Shown here: positions 35,251 to 44,885 of the stretch, in pieces | Numbering within the stretch: the stretch's first letter is position 1 | How the letters are laid out: the number at the start of each line of letters is the position of its first letter | Source of the DNA: Alteromonas indica | Lineage (GTDB): Bacteria; Pseudomonadota; Gammaproteobacteria; Enterobacterales; Alteromonadaceae | DNA length: 64,000 nucleotides | Assembly: GCA_003056425.1 (NCBI GenBank) | Contig: PYVY01000004.1 | Coordinates: 186,001-250,000 of the forward strand | Reading direction: 5' to 3' | Program-made: the position numbers and the translations under genes | Notes under the pieces: generated by a model | What the model saw: only the letters and a program-made list of their open reading frames with translations | What the model was told of the DNA's origin: nothing | The model's database searches: none

Positions 35251-36599
35251 GTCAGTCCGGAACCAATAATCCGCAGTTGTTGCTGGTGGATGATGATAAA
35301 AGTTTATTACGCCTGCTTACCATCCGTTTGGAAGGTGAAGGCTATAGTGTAACCGCGGTAGAAGATGGCCAGTCAGCATTAAAGAAAATTCGTAATGATG
35401 AATTTGACGTGGTACTGAGCGACCTGCGTATGCCGGGCCTGGACGGGCTTAGCTTGTTTGAAGAAATTATGGGTATTCGCAAGGATATTCCAGTTATTTT
35501 AATGACCGCGCACGGCACTATTTCTGATGCAGTAGCCGCTACTCAGCGTGGGGTTTTTGGTTTCTTACCAAAACCGGTTGATCACGAAGAGCTTCGGGCG
35601 CTGCTTAAAAAAGCCCTAAGCCAGTCGCAAGCATCGCAACCTGGAGAATGGTGTCAGGATATTATTACCCGCTCACCAGAGATGACCAGTGTGCTTGATC
35701 AAGCGTACCGGATTGCCCAGCGTGAAGTTAGCGTATTAATCACCGGGGCCAGCGGTACTGGTAAAGAATTACTAGCCAACGCCATACATCGCGCCAGTAC
35801 GCGTAACGATAAGCCGTTTGTGGCAATTAACTGCGGAGCCTTACCGGAAAACCTGTTGGAATCAGAGCTGTTTGGCCATGCCAAAGGGGCTTTCACCGGC
35901 GCTGTACAGGCTGCCCCGGGGTTGTTTCGTGAGGCCAACGGCGGCACGTTATTCCTAGATGAAATTGGCGATATGCCAATGACCCTGCAAGTGAAATTAC
36001 TACGGGCCCTGCAAGAGCGGCAAATTCGTCCGGTGGGCAGCAGTAAACATGTAGATATTGATGTTCGGGTTATTTCTGCCACCCATAAAGATTTGCACAA
36101 AGAAATGGAAGAGGGCACCTTCCGTGAAGATTTATACTATCGGTTGAACGTGGTTAACCTTAAATTGCCTTCGCTTAAAGAACGTAGCGAAGATATTCCG
36201 TTACTGGCACGAACGCTATTACAGCAAAGCGGTCAACGACACAAAGTGAATGTGACGCAGTTTTCTGATGACGCAATGCAAATTTTAGTAAAATCAGATT
36301 GGCCCGGCAACGTGCGCCAGTTAGTGAATGTGGTAGAGCAGTGTGTGGCGTTAACCCAAACGCCAAATATTCCGTTACACCTGGTAGAGCAGGCGTTATC
36401 GGCCACTAAGCAAAGCTGGCCAACCCTTACCGAAGCCCGGGATGCTTTTGAACAGCAGTATTTATTTAAACTGCTGAAAATGACTGATGGTAATGTTACC
36501 CGCGCAGCTGAACTGGCCGGGCGTAACCGGACTGACATGCACAAGTTGATGAAAAAACATGAACTTGACGCTGCTGATTTTCGCAATATTTCAGAATAA
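35247..36599 (+). CDS. glrR: Sigma-54-dependent response regulator GlrR (QseF)
   Basis: GlrR is an NtrC-type activator of sigma-54 promoters. The receiver (1-125) has VDDDKS, phosphoacceptor Asp59 (LSDLRMPGLDG) and PKPV. The AAA+ domain (about 140-375) has Walker A GASGTGKE, the sigma-54 contact loop GAFTGA at 214-219, Walker B LFLDEIGDM and RLNVVNLKLPSL. The C-terminal Fis-like HTH (NVTRAAELAGRNRTDMHKLMKKH) is complete. Length is 450 residues. The operon is glrK-qseG-glrR. Its last 9 bases overlap the convergent yecE stop. Confidence 0.94.
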   Translation: MSQSGTNNPQLLLVDDDKSLLRLLTIRLEGEGYSVTAVEDGQSALKKIRNDEFDVVLSDLRMPGLDGLSLFEEIMGIRKDIPVILMTAHGTISDAVAATQRGVFGFLPKPVDHEELRALLKKALSQSQASQPGEWCQDIITRSPEMTSVLDQAYRIAQREVSVLITGASGTGKELLANAIHRASTRNDKPFVAINCGALPENLLESELFGHAKGAFTGAVQAAPGLFREANGGTLFLDEIGDMPMTLQVKLLRALQERQIRPVGSSKHVDIDVRVISATHKDLHKEMEEGTFREDLYYRLNVVNLKLPSLKERSEDIPLLARTLLQQSGQRHKVNVTQFSDDAMQILVKSDWPGNVRQLVNVVEQCVALTQTPNIPLHLVEQALSATKQSWPTLTEARDAFEQQYLFKLLKMTDGNVTRAAELAGRNRTDMHKLMKKHELDAADFRNISE

Positions 36600-37487
36600 A
36601 CGTTCCTGTGTAGAGCCAGGTTTAACTGGCTCTGGTAGTGCGCTGTCAGGATATGCCTGGTTGTACAGTTGCACAAATAATTGCGCCAGCCACGGCGCAT
36701 CTTTATTATCAGGCCGGTGTAAAAACAGGTAAGGGGTTTTACCTTGCTGGCGCCATTGGTGGCATTTGTGTACCCAGGGCTGCAACTTACTTCGGTTTGT
36801 TTGTTCATCATTTGATCCCACAAAGCGCACCACCGGATGTTCTGCGGTAGCAATAACATTAACCGGAACCCGCGGCTTTTTAAGCCGTACCTCACCGGTC
36901 AGAGGGGAATCACTGGGGCCACTAAACAGGGCCCTGGTGTCCATTATCATTCGGTTAGCCCCAGCCTCCAACAGTAGCCGGTTAAGTTGTTGTTCCTCGC
37001 GTCCTTTAGCAAAAAAGGCCGGATGGCGCACTTCTACGGCTATCGGCCAGCGATCGTTCAGATAGTCCAGTAACCGCCCAAGTTGACTAAGCTGAGAAGG
37101 ATCAAATTGGGCAGGAAGCTGCAATAGCACAGCCCCAAGTTTATGTTCCAGTAGTGAAAATAGTGCAATCTGTCGGTCTAACAGTGGCAGGTCGGCGCCC
37201 GGTATCGCAGTATGACTAATGGCTTGGTGCAACTTAAAGGTAAAACGGAAGTGGTCTGGCACTTTGTCCCGCCAACCACATACGGTAGCGGGCTCGGGAA
37301 GCGAATAAAAGGTAGTGTTGCCTTCAATACTGGAAAGCTGACGGGCGTAGTAAGTTAGGTTTTGCTGCCGGGCGGCGGGCTCGCAGAACCAGCGGCTAGC
37401 CCAGCTACTATGTTGCCATACGGGTAAGCCAATGTGGATTGGGGCTAATGCTGGTAAATCTGTCGCTGCTAAAAGCGTATTTGCCAT
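36591..37487 (-). CDS. yecE: DUF72 protein YecE
   Basis: The 298-residue DUF72/YecE-family protein has a TIM-barrel-like layout. It carries family phrases such as IHIGLPVWQHSSW near the start, SSIEGNTTFYSLP, KLHQAISH and VEVRHPAFF, and ends with HRPDNKDAPWLAQLFVQLYN. The biochemical function is unknown. It is convergent with glrR and overlaps it by 9 bases, and it is divergent from aspS with about 187 bases between. Confidence 0.88.
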   Translation of the reverse strand: MANTLLAATDLPALAPIHIGLPVWQHSSWASRWFCEPAARQQNLTYYARQLSSIEGNTTFYSLPEPATVCGWRDKVPDHFRFTFKLHQAISHTAIPGADLPLLDRQIALFSLLEHKLGAVLLQLPAQFDPSQLSQLGRLLDYLNDRWPIAVEVRHPAFFAKGREEQQLNRLLLEAGANRMIMDTRALFSGPSDSPLTGEVRLKKPRVPVNVIATAEHPVVRFVGSNDEQTNRSKLQPWVHKCHQWRQQGKTPYLFLHRPDNKDAPWLAQLFVQLYNQAYPDSALPEPVKPGSTQERLF

Positions 37488-37515
37488 TGGGGTTTATACC
37501 GCATTTGTTTATACT
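37487..37515 (+). promoter_or_regulatory. aspS promoter candidate
   Basis: TTGGGG (37487-37492), a 17-base spacer and TATACT (37510-37515) make a moderate promoter. It lies about 160 bases upstream of aspS and begins at the divergent yecE start codon. Confidence 0.4.
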
Positions 37516-37674
37516 ATGCGGCCATATTTTGTCACAAAGACATCGGCCGCCGCGCATTTTTTTCGTCAGTTGGGTACCGGGTGGGTGCTTTTTAAGCAAC
37601 ATCACCGCAGTTACTGGCGTTGACGACTGTGCTGGCCGCAACGATTATCAAAGAACTATCAGGGGTCAAAGACC

Positions 37675-39435
37675 ATGCGCACAGATTACTGTGGGAATAT
37701 TGATTCATCTTACATCGGACAGGAAGTTACCCTGTGCGGTTGGGTAAACAAACGTCGCGACCTTGGCGGCCTTATTTTTATTGACCTGCGAGACCGTGAA
37801 GGCTTGGTACAGGTGGTGTTCGATCCTGATTTGCCTGACGTTCTTGAAGAAGCGAACAAACTTCGTAGTGAATTTTGTATCAGACTGACGGGTAAGGTTC
37901 GTGCCCGCCCAGAAGGGCAGGTTAATGACGGTATGCGCACTGGCCAGATTGAGATTCTGGGTACCGGGTTAGAAATTTATAACAAATCCGCTGTCCTGCC
38001 ACTTGACTGGAACCAGGAAAATTCAGAAGAACAACGTCTACGTTATCGTTACCTGGACTTGCGTCGTCCGTTGATGAGCCAACGTTTAAAGTTTCGTGCT
38101 CAGGTAACCGCAGCGGTTCGCCGCTACCTTGAAGACGATGGCTTCTTAGATATTGAAACACCTATTTTAACTAAAGCTACACCAGAAGGCGCGCGGGATT
38201 ACCTCGTACCAAGCCGCACCCATAAAGGTGAATTTTTTGCATTGCCACAGTCGCCCCAATTGTTTAAGCAATTGTTGATGATGTCGGGGATGGACCGCTA
38301 TTACCAGATTGTAAAATGTTTTCGCGACGAAGACTTACGCGCTGATCGTCAGCCAGAGTTTACCCAGATAGACTTGGAAACGACTTTTCTGGGTGCCGCA
38401 GGCGTAATGCAAATCACCGAAGGCATGATTCGCGATCTGTTCCAAAAAATGCTGGATGTTGATTTAGGTGAATTCCCCCAGATGACTTACGCTGAAGCTA
38501 TGCGTCGCTATGGGTCGGATAAACCGGATCTGCGTAACCCGCTAGAGTTGGTAGATGTAGCAGACTTGCTTCAGTCAGTAGAATTTAAAGTATTTAGTGG
38601 CCCGGCTAACGATCCGAATGGCCGCGTATCAGTGATTCGGGTGCCAGGCGGGGCAAGCTTGTCGCGCAAACAGATAGACGACTACACCAAGTTCGTGGGC
38701 ATCTATGGTGCGAAAGGTTTAGCCTGGATGAAGGTGAACGAGTTAGCCCCAGGCCAGGAAGGGCTGCAGTCGCCGGTACTTAAGTTTCTTAGTGAAGACA
38801 TTACCGATGCGCTATTGCAACGTACTAACGCACAAGCGGGCGATATTTTGCTGTTTGGTGCAGACAACGCTACCGTGGTTACAGAAGCACTGGGCGCATT
38901 GCGTCTCAAACTTGGCGAAGACTTTGACTTACTGGAAGGGGAATGGCGCCCACTATGGGTCGTTGACTTCCCGATGTTTGAAGAAGCTGACGGTCAGATG
39001 CATGCGCTTCACCATCCGTTTACCGCTCCGCGCGGACTATCCGTGGAGGCGCTTAAGAGCAACCCTGCAGAAGCCTTGTCAGATGCTTACGACATGGTGC
39101 TCAATGGCGTAGAATTAGGTGGTGGGTCGGTGCGTATTCACGACCAGCAAATGCAGTCAGCGGTATTTACTATTCTGGGTATAAGTGAAGAAGAAGCGCA
39201 AACCAAGTTTGGCTTTTTACTGGATGCCTTACAATATGGTGCGCCGCCCCATGCTGGCCTGGCGTTTGGTCTTGATCGGTTGGTTATGCTAATGACGGGA
39301 GCCACCTCGATTCGTGATGTTATGGCGTTTCCAAAAACGACCACCGCAGCGTGCCCGCTAACAGACGCGCCTAGCCCGGCAAATCCTCAGCAATTAGCAG
39401 ATTTGGCTATTGAAGTGGTCAAGAAAAACGCTTGA
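37675..39435 (+). CDS. aspS: Aspartate-tRNA ligase
   Basis: AspS is a class II synthetase that charges tRNA-Asp. The anticodon-binding OB fold (1-105) contains [15 protein letters not shown]. The catalytic core has motif 2 [19 protein letters not shown] and motif 3 [12 protein letters not shown], interrupted by the bacterial GAD insertion domain (about 285-420). The length of 586 is typical of bacterial AspRS (590 in E. coli). It begins a run aspS-nudB-ruvC-ruvA-ruvB with very short gaps. Confidence 0.98.
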   Translation: MRTDYCGNIDSSYIGQEVTLCGWVNKRRDLGGLIFIDLRDREGLVQVVFDPDLPDVLEEANKLRSEFCIRLTGKVRARPEGQVNDGMRTGQIEILGTGLEIYNKSAVLPLDWNQENSEEQRLRYRYLDLRRPLMSQRLKFRAQVTAAVRRYLEDDGFLDIETPILTKATPEGARDYLVPSRTHKGEFFALPQSPQLFKQLLMMSGMDRYYQIVKCFRDEDLRADRQPEFTQIDLETTFLGAAGVMQITEGMIRDLFQKMLDVDLGEFPQMTYAEAMRRYGSDKPDLRNPLELVDVADLLQSVEFKVFSGPANDPNGRVSVIRVPGGASLSRKQIDDYTKFVGIYGAKGLAWMKVNELAPGQEGLQSPVLKFLSEDITDALLQRTNAQAGDILLFGADNATVVTEALGALRLKLGEDFDLLEGEWRPLWVVDFPMFEEADGQMHALHHPFTAPRGLSVEALKSNPAEALSDAYDMVLNGVELGGGSVRIHDQQMQSAVFTILGISEEEAQTKFGFLLDALQYGAPPHAGLAFGLDRLVMLMTGATSIRDVMAFPKTTTAACPLTDAPSPANPQQLADLAIEVVKKNA

Positions 39436-39440
39436 TAGCA

Positions 39441-39881
39441 ATGGGCTATAAAAGACCTGAGTTTGTCCTGGTGGTGCTGTATGATCAGTACCACCGGGTG
39501 TTATTACTACAACGTGAAGATGATCCTGATTTCTGGCAATCTGTTACCGGGACCATTGAGACCGGTGAACAGCCTTTACAAACAGCCTATCGGGAAGTTG
39601 CTGAAGAAACCGGTTTGCACCTGGACACCGCCCGGCAGGCTATAGTCGATCGTCGGCAAACCAACCAGTACAAAATTCGTTCCCGTTGGTTATACCGTTA
39701 TCCCCCCGGCACCCTCTATAATACGGAACACGTGTTTACTGCTCAGGTGAGCAGCGATATTGCACTGACGTTAACTGAACACCTTGCTTACGAATGGGTG
39801 CCCAAAGCAGCCGCGTTGGCGCGCTTGTGGTCACCAAGTAACCGCACCGCAGTAGATACATTTGTTCCCGGAGCAAAATAA
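39441..39881 (+). CDS. nudB: Dihydroneopterin triphosphate diphosphatase NudB
   Basis: NudB removes pyrophosphate from dihydroneopterin triphosphate in folate synthesis. The Nudix box fits G-x5-E-x7-REVAEETGL starting in [10 protein letters not shown]. The family start is [14 protein letters not shown] and the phrase [14 protein letters not shown] is also diagnostic (E. coli [14 protein letters not shown]). The ATG at 39441 is preferred to TTG 39432 by alignment. It lies 5 bases after the aspS stop and its TAA overlaps the ruvC ATG. Length is 146 residues. Confidence 0.93.
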   Translation: MGYKRPEFVLVVLYDQYHRVLLLQREDDPDFWQSVTGTIETGEQPLQTAYREVAEETGLHLDTARQAIVDRRQTNQYKIRSRWLYRYPPGTLYNTEHVFTAQVSSDIALTLTEHLAYEWVPKAAALARLWSPSNRTAVDTFVPGAK

Positions 39882-40399
39882 TGATTATACTGGGTATAGA
39901 TCCAGGTTCCCGAATTACCGGCTACGGTTTGGTAGCCCGACAACAGGGTAAACTGGTCTACGTTGCCAGTGGTTGTGTTCGCCTTTCAACTGATGCGCTG
40001 CCTGAGCGTTTATCGCAAATATTTTCCAGCGTTGGAGAAATAATACGGCAGTATGCGCCCGAGCAGTTTGCTATTGAACAGGTCTTTATGGCGAAAAACC
40101 CTGATTCTGCGCTAAAGCTTGGGCAGGCCAGAGGGGCAGCCATTGTCGCGGCCACCCAGGCCAGTCTGCCGGTAGCGGAATATTCTGCGCGGCAAATAAA
40201 GCAGGCGGTGGTAGGCAAGGGCGGGGCCGATAAAACCCAGGTTCAGCATATGGTAAAGCATTTGTTATCATTGCCGGGTACGCCGCAAGCCGATGCCGCA
40301 GATGCCCTGGCCGTAGCATTATGCCATGCACACACTGAGCAAAGTCTGATTAAACTAGCCGGCCAGGCACGCAAAACTGTGCGCCGGCGGTTGCGATAA
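39881..40399 (+). CDS. ruvC: Crossover junction endodeoxyribonuclease RuvC
   Basis: RuvC cleaves Holliday junctions in the RuvABC resolvasome. All four catalytic acids are visible: Asp7 ([12 protein letters not shown]), Glu66 (AIEQVF), Asp138 and Asp141 ([10 protein letters not shown]). The protein is 172 residues, about the E. coli length (173). Its ATG overlaps the nudB stop by one base. The yebC gene that normally sits between nudB and ruvC in Enterobacteria is absent here. Confidence 0.97.
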   Translation: MIILGIDPGSRITGYGLVARQQGKLVYVASGCVRLSTDALPERLSQIFSSVGEIIRQYAPEQFAIEQVFMAKNPDSALKLGQARGAAIVAATQASLPVAEYSARQIKQAVVGKGGADKTQVQHMVKHLLSLPGTPQADAADALAVALCHAHTEQSLIKLAGQARKTVRRRLR

Positions 40400-40412
40400 A
40401 AAGAGCAAATAA

Positions 40413-41033
40413 ATGATAGGTCGTATTCGAGGAACATTAGTAGAAAAACAACCGCCGGAAATCCTGGTAGATGTGGCGGGCGTGGGGTATGAGATCCAAA
40501 TGCCGATGACCAGCTTCTATCAATTGCCTGCGCCAGGCGATGAGGTGGTGGTATATACCCATTTTGTGGTGCGTGAAGATGCCCAGCTGTTATTTGGTTT
40601 TGCTGACAAAATGGAACGGGGCCTGTTTCGTGAGTTGATTAAAGCGAACGGGGTCGGCCCCAAACTTGGCTTAACCATATTATCCGGCATGTCTGCCAGC
40701 CAGTTTTTGGTGTGTGTACAAAACGAAGATGTGTCGTCGCTGGTCGCGATGCCGGGGATTGGTAAAAAAACGGCTGAACGGCTGGTGGTGGAACTTAAAG
40801 ACCGCTTAGCCAAATTCGGTAACATTCAGGATGTGAATTTACCTCACTTACCTATGGAAGGCGCGACCGGTAATGCGGTTGTACCGCTAAATGATACCCG
40901 GGAAGAGGCCGCCAGCGCGCTGGTGTCGCTGGGCTACAAACCCGCTCAGGCCAGTAAAATGGTTAGCGGAGTGTACGAGCAGGGAATGAACAGCGAAACC
41001 GTAATTCGCGAGGCCTTAAAGGCCGCATTATAA
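40413..41033 (+). CDS. ruvA: Holliday junction DNA helicase subunit RuvA
   Basis: RuvA binds the Holliday junction and loads RuvB. The OB domain ([12 protein letters not shown]) is followed by two helix-hairpin-helix motifs ([15 protein letters not shown] and [20 protein letters not shown]). A flexible linker leads to the RuvB-binding domain III ([19 protein letters not shown]). The length of 206 is typical. It lies 13 bases after ruvC and 12 before ruvB. Confidence 0.98.
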   Translation: MIGRIRGTLVEKQPPEILVDVAGVGYEIQMPMTSFYQLPAPGDEVVVYTHFVVREDAQLLFGFADKMERGLFRELIKANGVGPKLGLTILSGMSASQFLVCVQNEDVSSLVAMPGIGKKTAERLVVELKDRLAKFGNIQDVNLPHLPMEGATGNAVVPLNDTREEAASALVSLGYKPAQASKMVSGVYEQGMNSETVIREALKAAL

Positions 41034-41045
41034 GGCAATGTAGTA

Positions 41046-42050
41046 ATGATTGAAGCAGATCGTCTGATTGGCGGCGCCGCGACCCACGAAGATGAAGTGA
41101 TAGACCGGGCTATCCGGCCTAAGATGCTCAGTGACTATACTGGTCAGGCGCATGTTTGCGAGCAAATGGAGATATTCATTCAGGCCGCGCGTAACCGGGA
41201 AGATGCATTAGATCATCTGCTCATTTTTGGGCCTCCCGGCTTGGGTAAAACGACGCTGGCTAATATTGTGGCCAATGAAATGGGCGTGAACATCAAAACC
41301 ACTTCCGGCCCGGTGCTTGAAAAAGCCGGCGACTTGGCTGCGCTGTTGACCAATCTTGAACGCAACGATGTTCTGTTTATCGACGAGATTCATCGCCTAA
41401 GCCCGGTGGTGGAGGAAATACTGTATCCGGCCATGGAAGACTATCAGCTGGATATCATGATTGGCGAAGGGCCGGCGGCTCGCTCAATCAAACTTGATTT
41501 ACCCCCCTTCACGTTAATCGGCGCTACGACCCGCGCCGGCTCGCTGACCTCGCCTCTGCGTGACCGCTTTGGAATTGTTCAACGCCTGGAATTTTACTCG
41601 GTGGCCGACCTGACTACTATTATCTCGCGCAGTGCCAATTACCTGAATTTAAATATGGATGAACAAGGCGCGTTTGAGGTAGCAAAACGCTCGCGGGGCA
41701 CCCCACGTATCGCCAACCGCCTATTGCGACGGGTTCGGGATTATGCGGAAATTAAAGCCAATGGCGAGGTAACCAGTGCGGTAGCGGCAAGCGCGTTGGA
41801 TATGCTGGATGTGGATAAGCAAGGTTTTGATTATATGGACCGCAAGTTGTTGCTGGCTATTATCGAGAAGTTTGATGGAGGGCCGGTGGGGCTCGACAAT
41901 TTGGCAGCGGCAATTGGCGAGGAAAAAGAAACTATAGAAGATGTTATTGAGCCATTCTTAATTCAACAAGGTTTCTTGCAGCGCACACCGCGCGGGCGTA
42001 TCGTCCAGCAGCGCGCCTATCTTCACTTTGGCTTTCAGCCCGACCAGTAA
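41046..42050 (+). CDS. ruvB: Holliday junction branch-migration ATPase RuvB
   Basis: RuvB is the hexameric AAA+ motor for branch migration. Features are Walker [10 protein letters not shown], Walker [10 protein letters not shown], sensor 1 [10 protein letters not shown], the arginine-finger region LRDRFGI, and a C-terminal winged helix ending in [16 protein letters not shown]. Length is 334 residues (E. coli 336). It ends the aspS-ruv run; no plus-strand terminator with a T tract is seen before the small RNA region. Confidence 0.98.
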   Translation: MIEADRLIGGAATHEDEVIDRAIRPKMLSDYTGQAHVCEQMEIFIQAARNREDALDHLLIFGPPGLGKTTLANIVANEMGVNIKTTSGPVLEKAGDLAALLTNLERNDVLFIDEIHRLSPVVEEILYPAMEDYQLDIMIGEGPAARSIKLDLPPFTLIGATTRAGSLTSPLRDRFGIVQRLEFYSVADLTTIISRSANYLNLNMDEQGAFEVAKRSRGTPRIANRLLRRVRDYAEIKANGEVTSAVAASALDMLDVDKQGFDYMDRKLLLAIIEKFDGGPVGLDNLAAAIGEEKETIEDVIEPFLIQQGFLQRTPRGRIVQQRAYLHFGFQPDQ

Positions 42051-42149
42051 TTTTTATTCGAAAAAGGGTGGCTGCGCTTAGCGTTGCTGCCCGCCGGAGC
42101 GGTGCCAATATATCAACAATAGGTCCCATTCGGCGCTAACTGGCAGGCA

Positions 42150-42283
42150 TAAAAAAAGCCCGCTCAAAATGAGCGGGCTAAAACAACAAGTGTTGAAGGA
42201 AATAAATCCAGGGAACTCATGTCCAACAGGGAGAAAAAATCTCGTTCATCCCGGCCAGGCCGTGATGTCTGTGTGACAGATGC
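42150..42283 (-). ncRNA. Predicted trans-acting small RNA between ruvB and ybgC
   Basis: The minus strand carries a complete small transcription unit of about 133 bases: a sigma-70 promoter (TTGTGC, 16 bases, TATAAT) and a GC-rich terminator hairpin ending in seven T residues. No ORF with a ribosome site lies inside. The body has short stems (TCTGT/ACAGA, GGCC/GGCC, GAGA/TCTC, CAACA/TGTTG) separated by U-rich, single-stranded stretches and a TTCCCTGGA segment. This resembles Hfq-dependent sRNAs, some of which also contain UUCCCUGG. I could not match it to GcvB, Spot 42, RyhB, CyaR or other known RNAs. Flanking genes run rightward, so the RNA is independent of them. Confidence 0.7.
42151..42179 (-). 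terminator. Terminator of the predicted small RNA
   Basis: AGCCCGCTCA and TGAGCGGGCT form a perfect 10-bp stem with a 3-base loop. The T tract (seven) is on the minus strand only; on the plus strand the stem is followed by AAAACAAC, so it is oriented for a leftward transcript. Confidence 0.9.
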
Positions 42284-42288
42284 AGCGC

Positions 42289-42316
42289 ATTATAAAGAAG
42301 AATAGATGACGCACAA
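42289..42316 (-). promoter_or_regulatory. Promoter of the predicted small RNA
   Basis: On the minus strand TTGTGC (42316-42311) and TATAAT (42294-42289) are separated by 16 bases. The start is expected near 42282. Confidence 0.7.
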
Positions 42317-42398
42317 TTGAGGAAAATTTTATTTTTGTGTTAGAAAATCTAATCCGTTAATGTAATGTAAATTGTTGATAGATTTACGTTTAAAAGTG

Positions 42399-42427
42399 TT
42401 GTTTAAAAGGGTTTGTCGCGATATTTT
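42399..42427 (+). promoter_or_regulatory. Possible ybgC-tol promoter
   Basis: TTGTTT, a 17-base spacer and TATTTT lie about 77 bases upstream of ybgC in AT-rich DNA. The match is moderate. Confidence 0.35.
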
Positions 42428-42503
42428 CTATACGTGAACAGCGCAACGGATATTGCCGGATAACCTTGAGCAGATTAATTATATTAAGGTAGGAAGCATA
42501 ACT

Positions 42504-42902
42504 ATGCATAAATGGCCTGTGCGCATTTATTATGAAGATACTGATGCTGGCGGTATTGTCTATTATGCGAATTATCTTAAATTTATGGAGCGGGCAAGGA
42601 CTGAATGGTTACGTGCTTTAGGCTACGATCAGGACGTGCTGTTGGAACAATCCATTGGTTTTGTCGTCAAACGCGTTGAGATGCATAACTATGCGCCTGC
42701 ACGGTTTAATCAACTGTTGAGTATTGAATCACAGATTGTAGAATTGAAGGGCGCTAGTATGGTGTTTCAACAAAAAATTAATAATGAAAGTGGCGAACTG
42801 TTGGTCGCCGCAGATATTCAGGTTGTGTGCGTGGATCAGGCAAAAATGCAAGCCCGTAAAATTCCACGCACCTTATTAGGGGATTTATCGCGTGGAATCT
42901 GA
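42504..42902 (+). CDS. ybgC: Acyl-CoA thioesterase YbgC
   Basis: This hot-dog-fold thioesterase is always linked to tol-pal and acts on short/medium acyl-CoA or acyl-ACP. The catalytic motif [24 protein letters not shown] (residues about 11-34) includes the key Asp of DTDAGG. The ATG at 42504 ([12 protein letters not shown]) has AGGAAG upstream and matches the family start; the open frame extends 17 codons further. Length is 132. It overlaps tolQ by 11 bases. Confidence 0.95.
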   Translation: MHKWPVRIYYEDTDAGGIVYYANYLKFMERARTEWLRALGYDQDVLLEQSIGFVVKRVEMHNYAPARFNQLLSIESQIVELKGASMVFQQKINNESGELLVAADIQVVCVDQAKMQARKIPRTLLGDLSRGI

Positions 42903-43581
42903 TTTAACATTTATCGGACTGTTCCTACAGGCCAGCTTTGTAGTGCAACTGGTCATGTTATTGTTGCTAAGTGTTTCGGTAGCATCCTGGACCTTTATTT
43001 TTCAGCGTACCAAAGCACTGAAAGCCGCTGAAACCGAAATGCGCCAGTTTGAAGATAAGTTTTGGTCAGGTGCGGACCTGAACAAGCTGTACCAAGAACT
43101 TTCCGCGCGGGCTAATGTCCGGGGTATCTCGGGCATCTTCTGTTCTGGTTTCAAAGAATTTGTTCGTTTACGTAAAGGCAATACTGCGGTAAACGGAATT
43201 GTAGATGGTACATACCGGGCTATGCGCGTCACTATGTCCCGGGAAGTTGAAGAGCTCGAAAGTCGTTTACCGTTTCTGGCTACAGCTGGCTCTATCAGCC
43301 CGTATATTGGTTTATTTGGTACGGTATGGGGCATTATGAATGCGTTTATTGCATTGGGTGAGGTTCAGCAAGCTACCCTGGCGATGGTTGCGCCCGGTAT
43401 TGCTGAAGCGTTGATTGCTACCGCAATAGGCTTGTTTGCTGCTATTCCGGCGGTTATTGCGTACAACCGGTTTAGCCATAAGGTTGAAAAGCTGGAAAAC
43501 AATTACGCCAACTTTATGGAAGAGTTTTCTGCAATATTGCACCGCCAGGCGATAGCTGCACAACAGCATCAGACGCCGTAG
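42892..43581 (+). CDS. tolQ: Tol-Pal system proton-channel subunit TolQ
   Basis: TolQ is the inner-membrane stator protein related to ExbB and MotA. It uses the proton motive force, with TolR, to energise TolA during cell constriction. Three membrane segments are visible: about 10-30, 135-160 ([23 protein letters not shown]) and 170-195 ([23 protein letters not shown]). These last two line the ion path. GTG 42892 is the start, overlapping ybgC. Length is 229 residues, the family norm. Confidence 0.97.
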   Translation: MESDLTFIGLFLQASFVVQLVMLLLLSVSVASWTFIFQRTKALKAAETEMRQFEDKFWSGADLNKLYQELSARANVRGISGIFCSGFKEFVRLRKGNTAVNGIVDGTYRAMRVTMSREVEELESRLPFLATAGSISPYIGLFGTVWGIMNAFIALGEVQQATLAMVAPGIAEALIATAIGLFAAIPAVIAYNRFSHKVEKLENNYANFMEEFSAILHRQAIAAQQHQTP

Positions 43582-43611
43582 TGCAGGCTGTTATAACCTC
43601 AGGAGTCTGTA

Positions 43612-44031
43612 ATGTATACGCGTAAACGTCGCCGCCCAGTGTCAGAGATAAATGTTGTTCCTTATATTGATGTCATGCTGGTATTGCTGATTATCTTTAT
43701 GGTGACAGCCCCTTTAATATCCCAGGGCGTAAAGGTTGATCTGCCCAAAGCCAGTGCCCAGCCCATTGAACAGGAAGATATCCCTCCGTTGATTGCCTCA
43801 GTGGATGTACGGGGCAAGTATTTTTTAAATGTGGGTGACGATCAGGAAGCTGAAATTACCGCTGATGAATTGGCCGCTCTGGTGCAGGCCCAGTTGCAAA
43901 AACAGCCCGACACCCCGGTGGTGGTGAAAGGGGATGGTCAGGTGGCCTACAATAAAGTAATCCAGCTGATGGTATTGTTGCAAAATGCAGGCGTGCCTTC
44001 AGTCGGCCTCATGACGGATCCGGAAGAGTAA
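43612..44031 (+). CDS. tolR: Tol-Pal system proton-channel subunit TolR
   Basis: TolR is a single-pass protein of the ExbD/TolR family. The N-terminal basic cytoplasmic part (MYTRKRRRPVSEINVVPYIDVMLVLLIIFMVTAPL) contains the membrane-embedded proton-carrying Asp of YIDVMLVLL. The C-terminal periplasmic domain binds peptidoglycan. The length of 139 is typical. The ribosome site is CAGGAG 9 bases upstream. It follows tolQ by 30 bases. Confidence 0.97.
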   Translation: MYTRKRRRPVSEINVVPYIDVMLVLLIIFMVTAPLISQGVKVDLPKASAQPIEQEDIPPLIASVDVRGKYFLNVGDDQEAEITADELAALVQAQLQKQPDTPVVVKGDGQVAYNKVIQLMVLLQNAGVPSVGLMTDPEE

Positions 44032-44039
44032 CCCTGCCT

Positions 44040-44885
44040 ATGCCGAAGCCCAAATTATGGCGTAAGGTGAAAGCCACGGATGAACAAATCGCCATCTACA
44101 AATCCCTTGGTGTGCATGTATTGATCGCCTTGGTGTTGCTGATTAGTGTCAGTTTCTCTCCCGATCCTTTACCTACGCCAGCGACTAGCCAGCCGGTTAT
44201 CAAAGCAACTTTTATTGATGCCCAGGCCATAGCGGATAAACAAAAAGCGGAAGCTGAAGCGCAAGCTAAGGCAGCCGCGCAGGAAGCCGCCAAACGTAAA
44301 GCTGCTGAAGCTGCGAAGCAAGCAGCGGCTGAGCGTCAGCGTAGAATCAATGCCGAGCAGGCGCGTCAGCGGGCTGAACAAAAGCAAGCCGAAGAGCAGC
44401 GCAAAGCGCAGGAAGCGGAAGCGCGTCGGCAGGAAGAGCTTAAACAAGTAGCGGCGCAAAAGGCCAAAGAACGGAAGGAACGCGAAGCCAGAGAAAAGGC
44501 CGAGGCCGAACGAAAACGTAAAGAAGCTCAGGAACAAGCAGAAATGGAAAGAATGTTGCAGGAGCAGGCAGAAGCTGAACGCGCAGCCCAGCAACAACGC
44601 CGGCAGCGGCAGGTGCTGTCTGAAGTAGACAGGTACAAGGCGCTAATACAACAAAAAATTATGCAGGGCCTGTTTGAAGATGCCTCTTTTAAAGGTAAAA
44701 AGTGTCGATTGAATGTGAAGCTGGCAACAACCGGCTATGTCATTGAGGTGCGAACCCTTAGCGGCGATGCGGCTTTATGCAGGGCTGCGGAAGCTGCGGT
44801 TCGCCGCCCCGACAAATTGCCGATGTCAGATGAGGCGGACGTTTATCAGGAACTTAAAGACATTAATCTAACGGTGGAACTGTAG
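44040..44885 (+). CDS. tolA: Tol-Pal system protein TolA
   Basis: TolA links the inner-membrane TolQR motor to Pal/TolB at the outer membrane. A single N-terminal TM (about 19-39) is followed by a very long Ala/Glu/Lys/Arg/Gln helix (about 60-190) that spans the periplasm. The globular C-terminal domain (about 195-281) holds the Cys pair (KCRLNVKL and [10 protein letters not shown]). At 281 residues it is shorter than E. coli TolA (421), mainly in the helix, which is common outside Enterobacteria. It overlaps tolB by one base. Confidence 0.95.
   Translation: MPKPKLWRKVKATDEQIAIYKSLGVHVLIALVLLISVSFSPDPLPTPATSQPVIKATFIDAQAIADKQKAEAEAQAKAAAQEAAKRKAAEAAKQAAAERQRRINAEQARQRAEQKQAEEQRKAQEAEARRQEELKQVAAQKAKERKEREAREKAEAERKRKEAQEQAEMERMLQEQAEAERAAQQQRRQRQVLSEVDRYKALIQQKIMQGLFEDASFKGKKCRLNVKLATTGYVIEVRTLSGDAALCRAAEAAVRRPDKLPMSDEADVYQELKDINLTVEL

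Noticed and set aside
42150..42283. Identification of the small RNA as GcvB, Spot 42, RyhB, SdsR or ArcZ
   Set aside because: Only the short UUCCCUGG-like segment is shared with some of these; overall sequence and structure do not match from memory.
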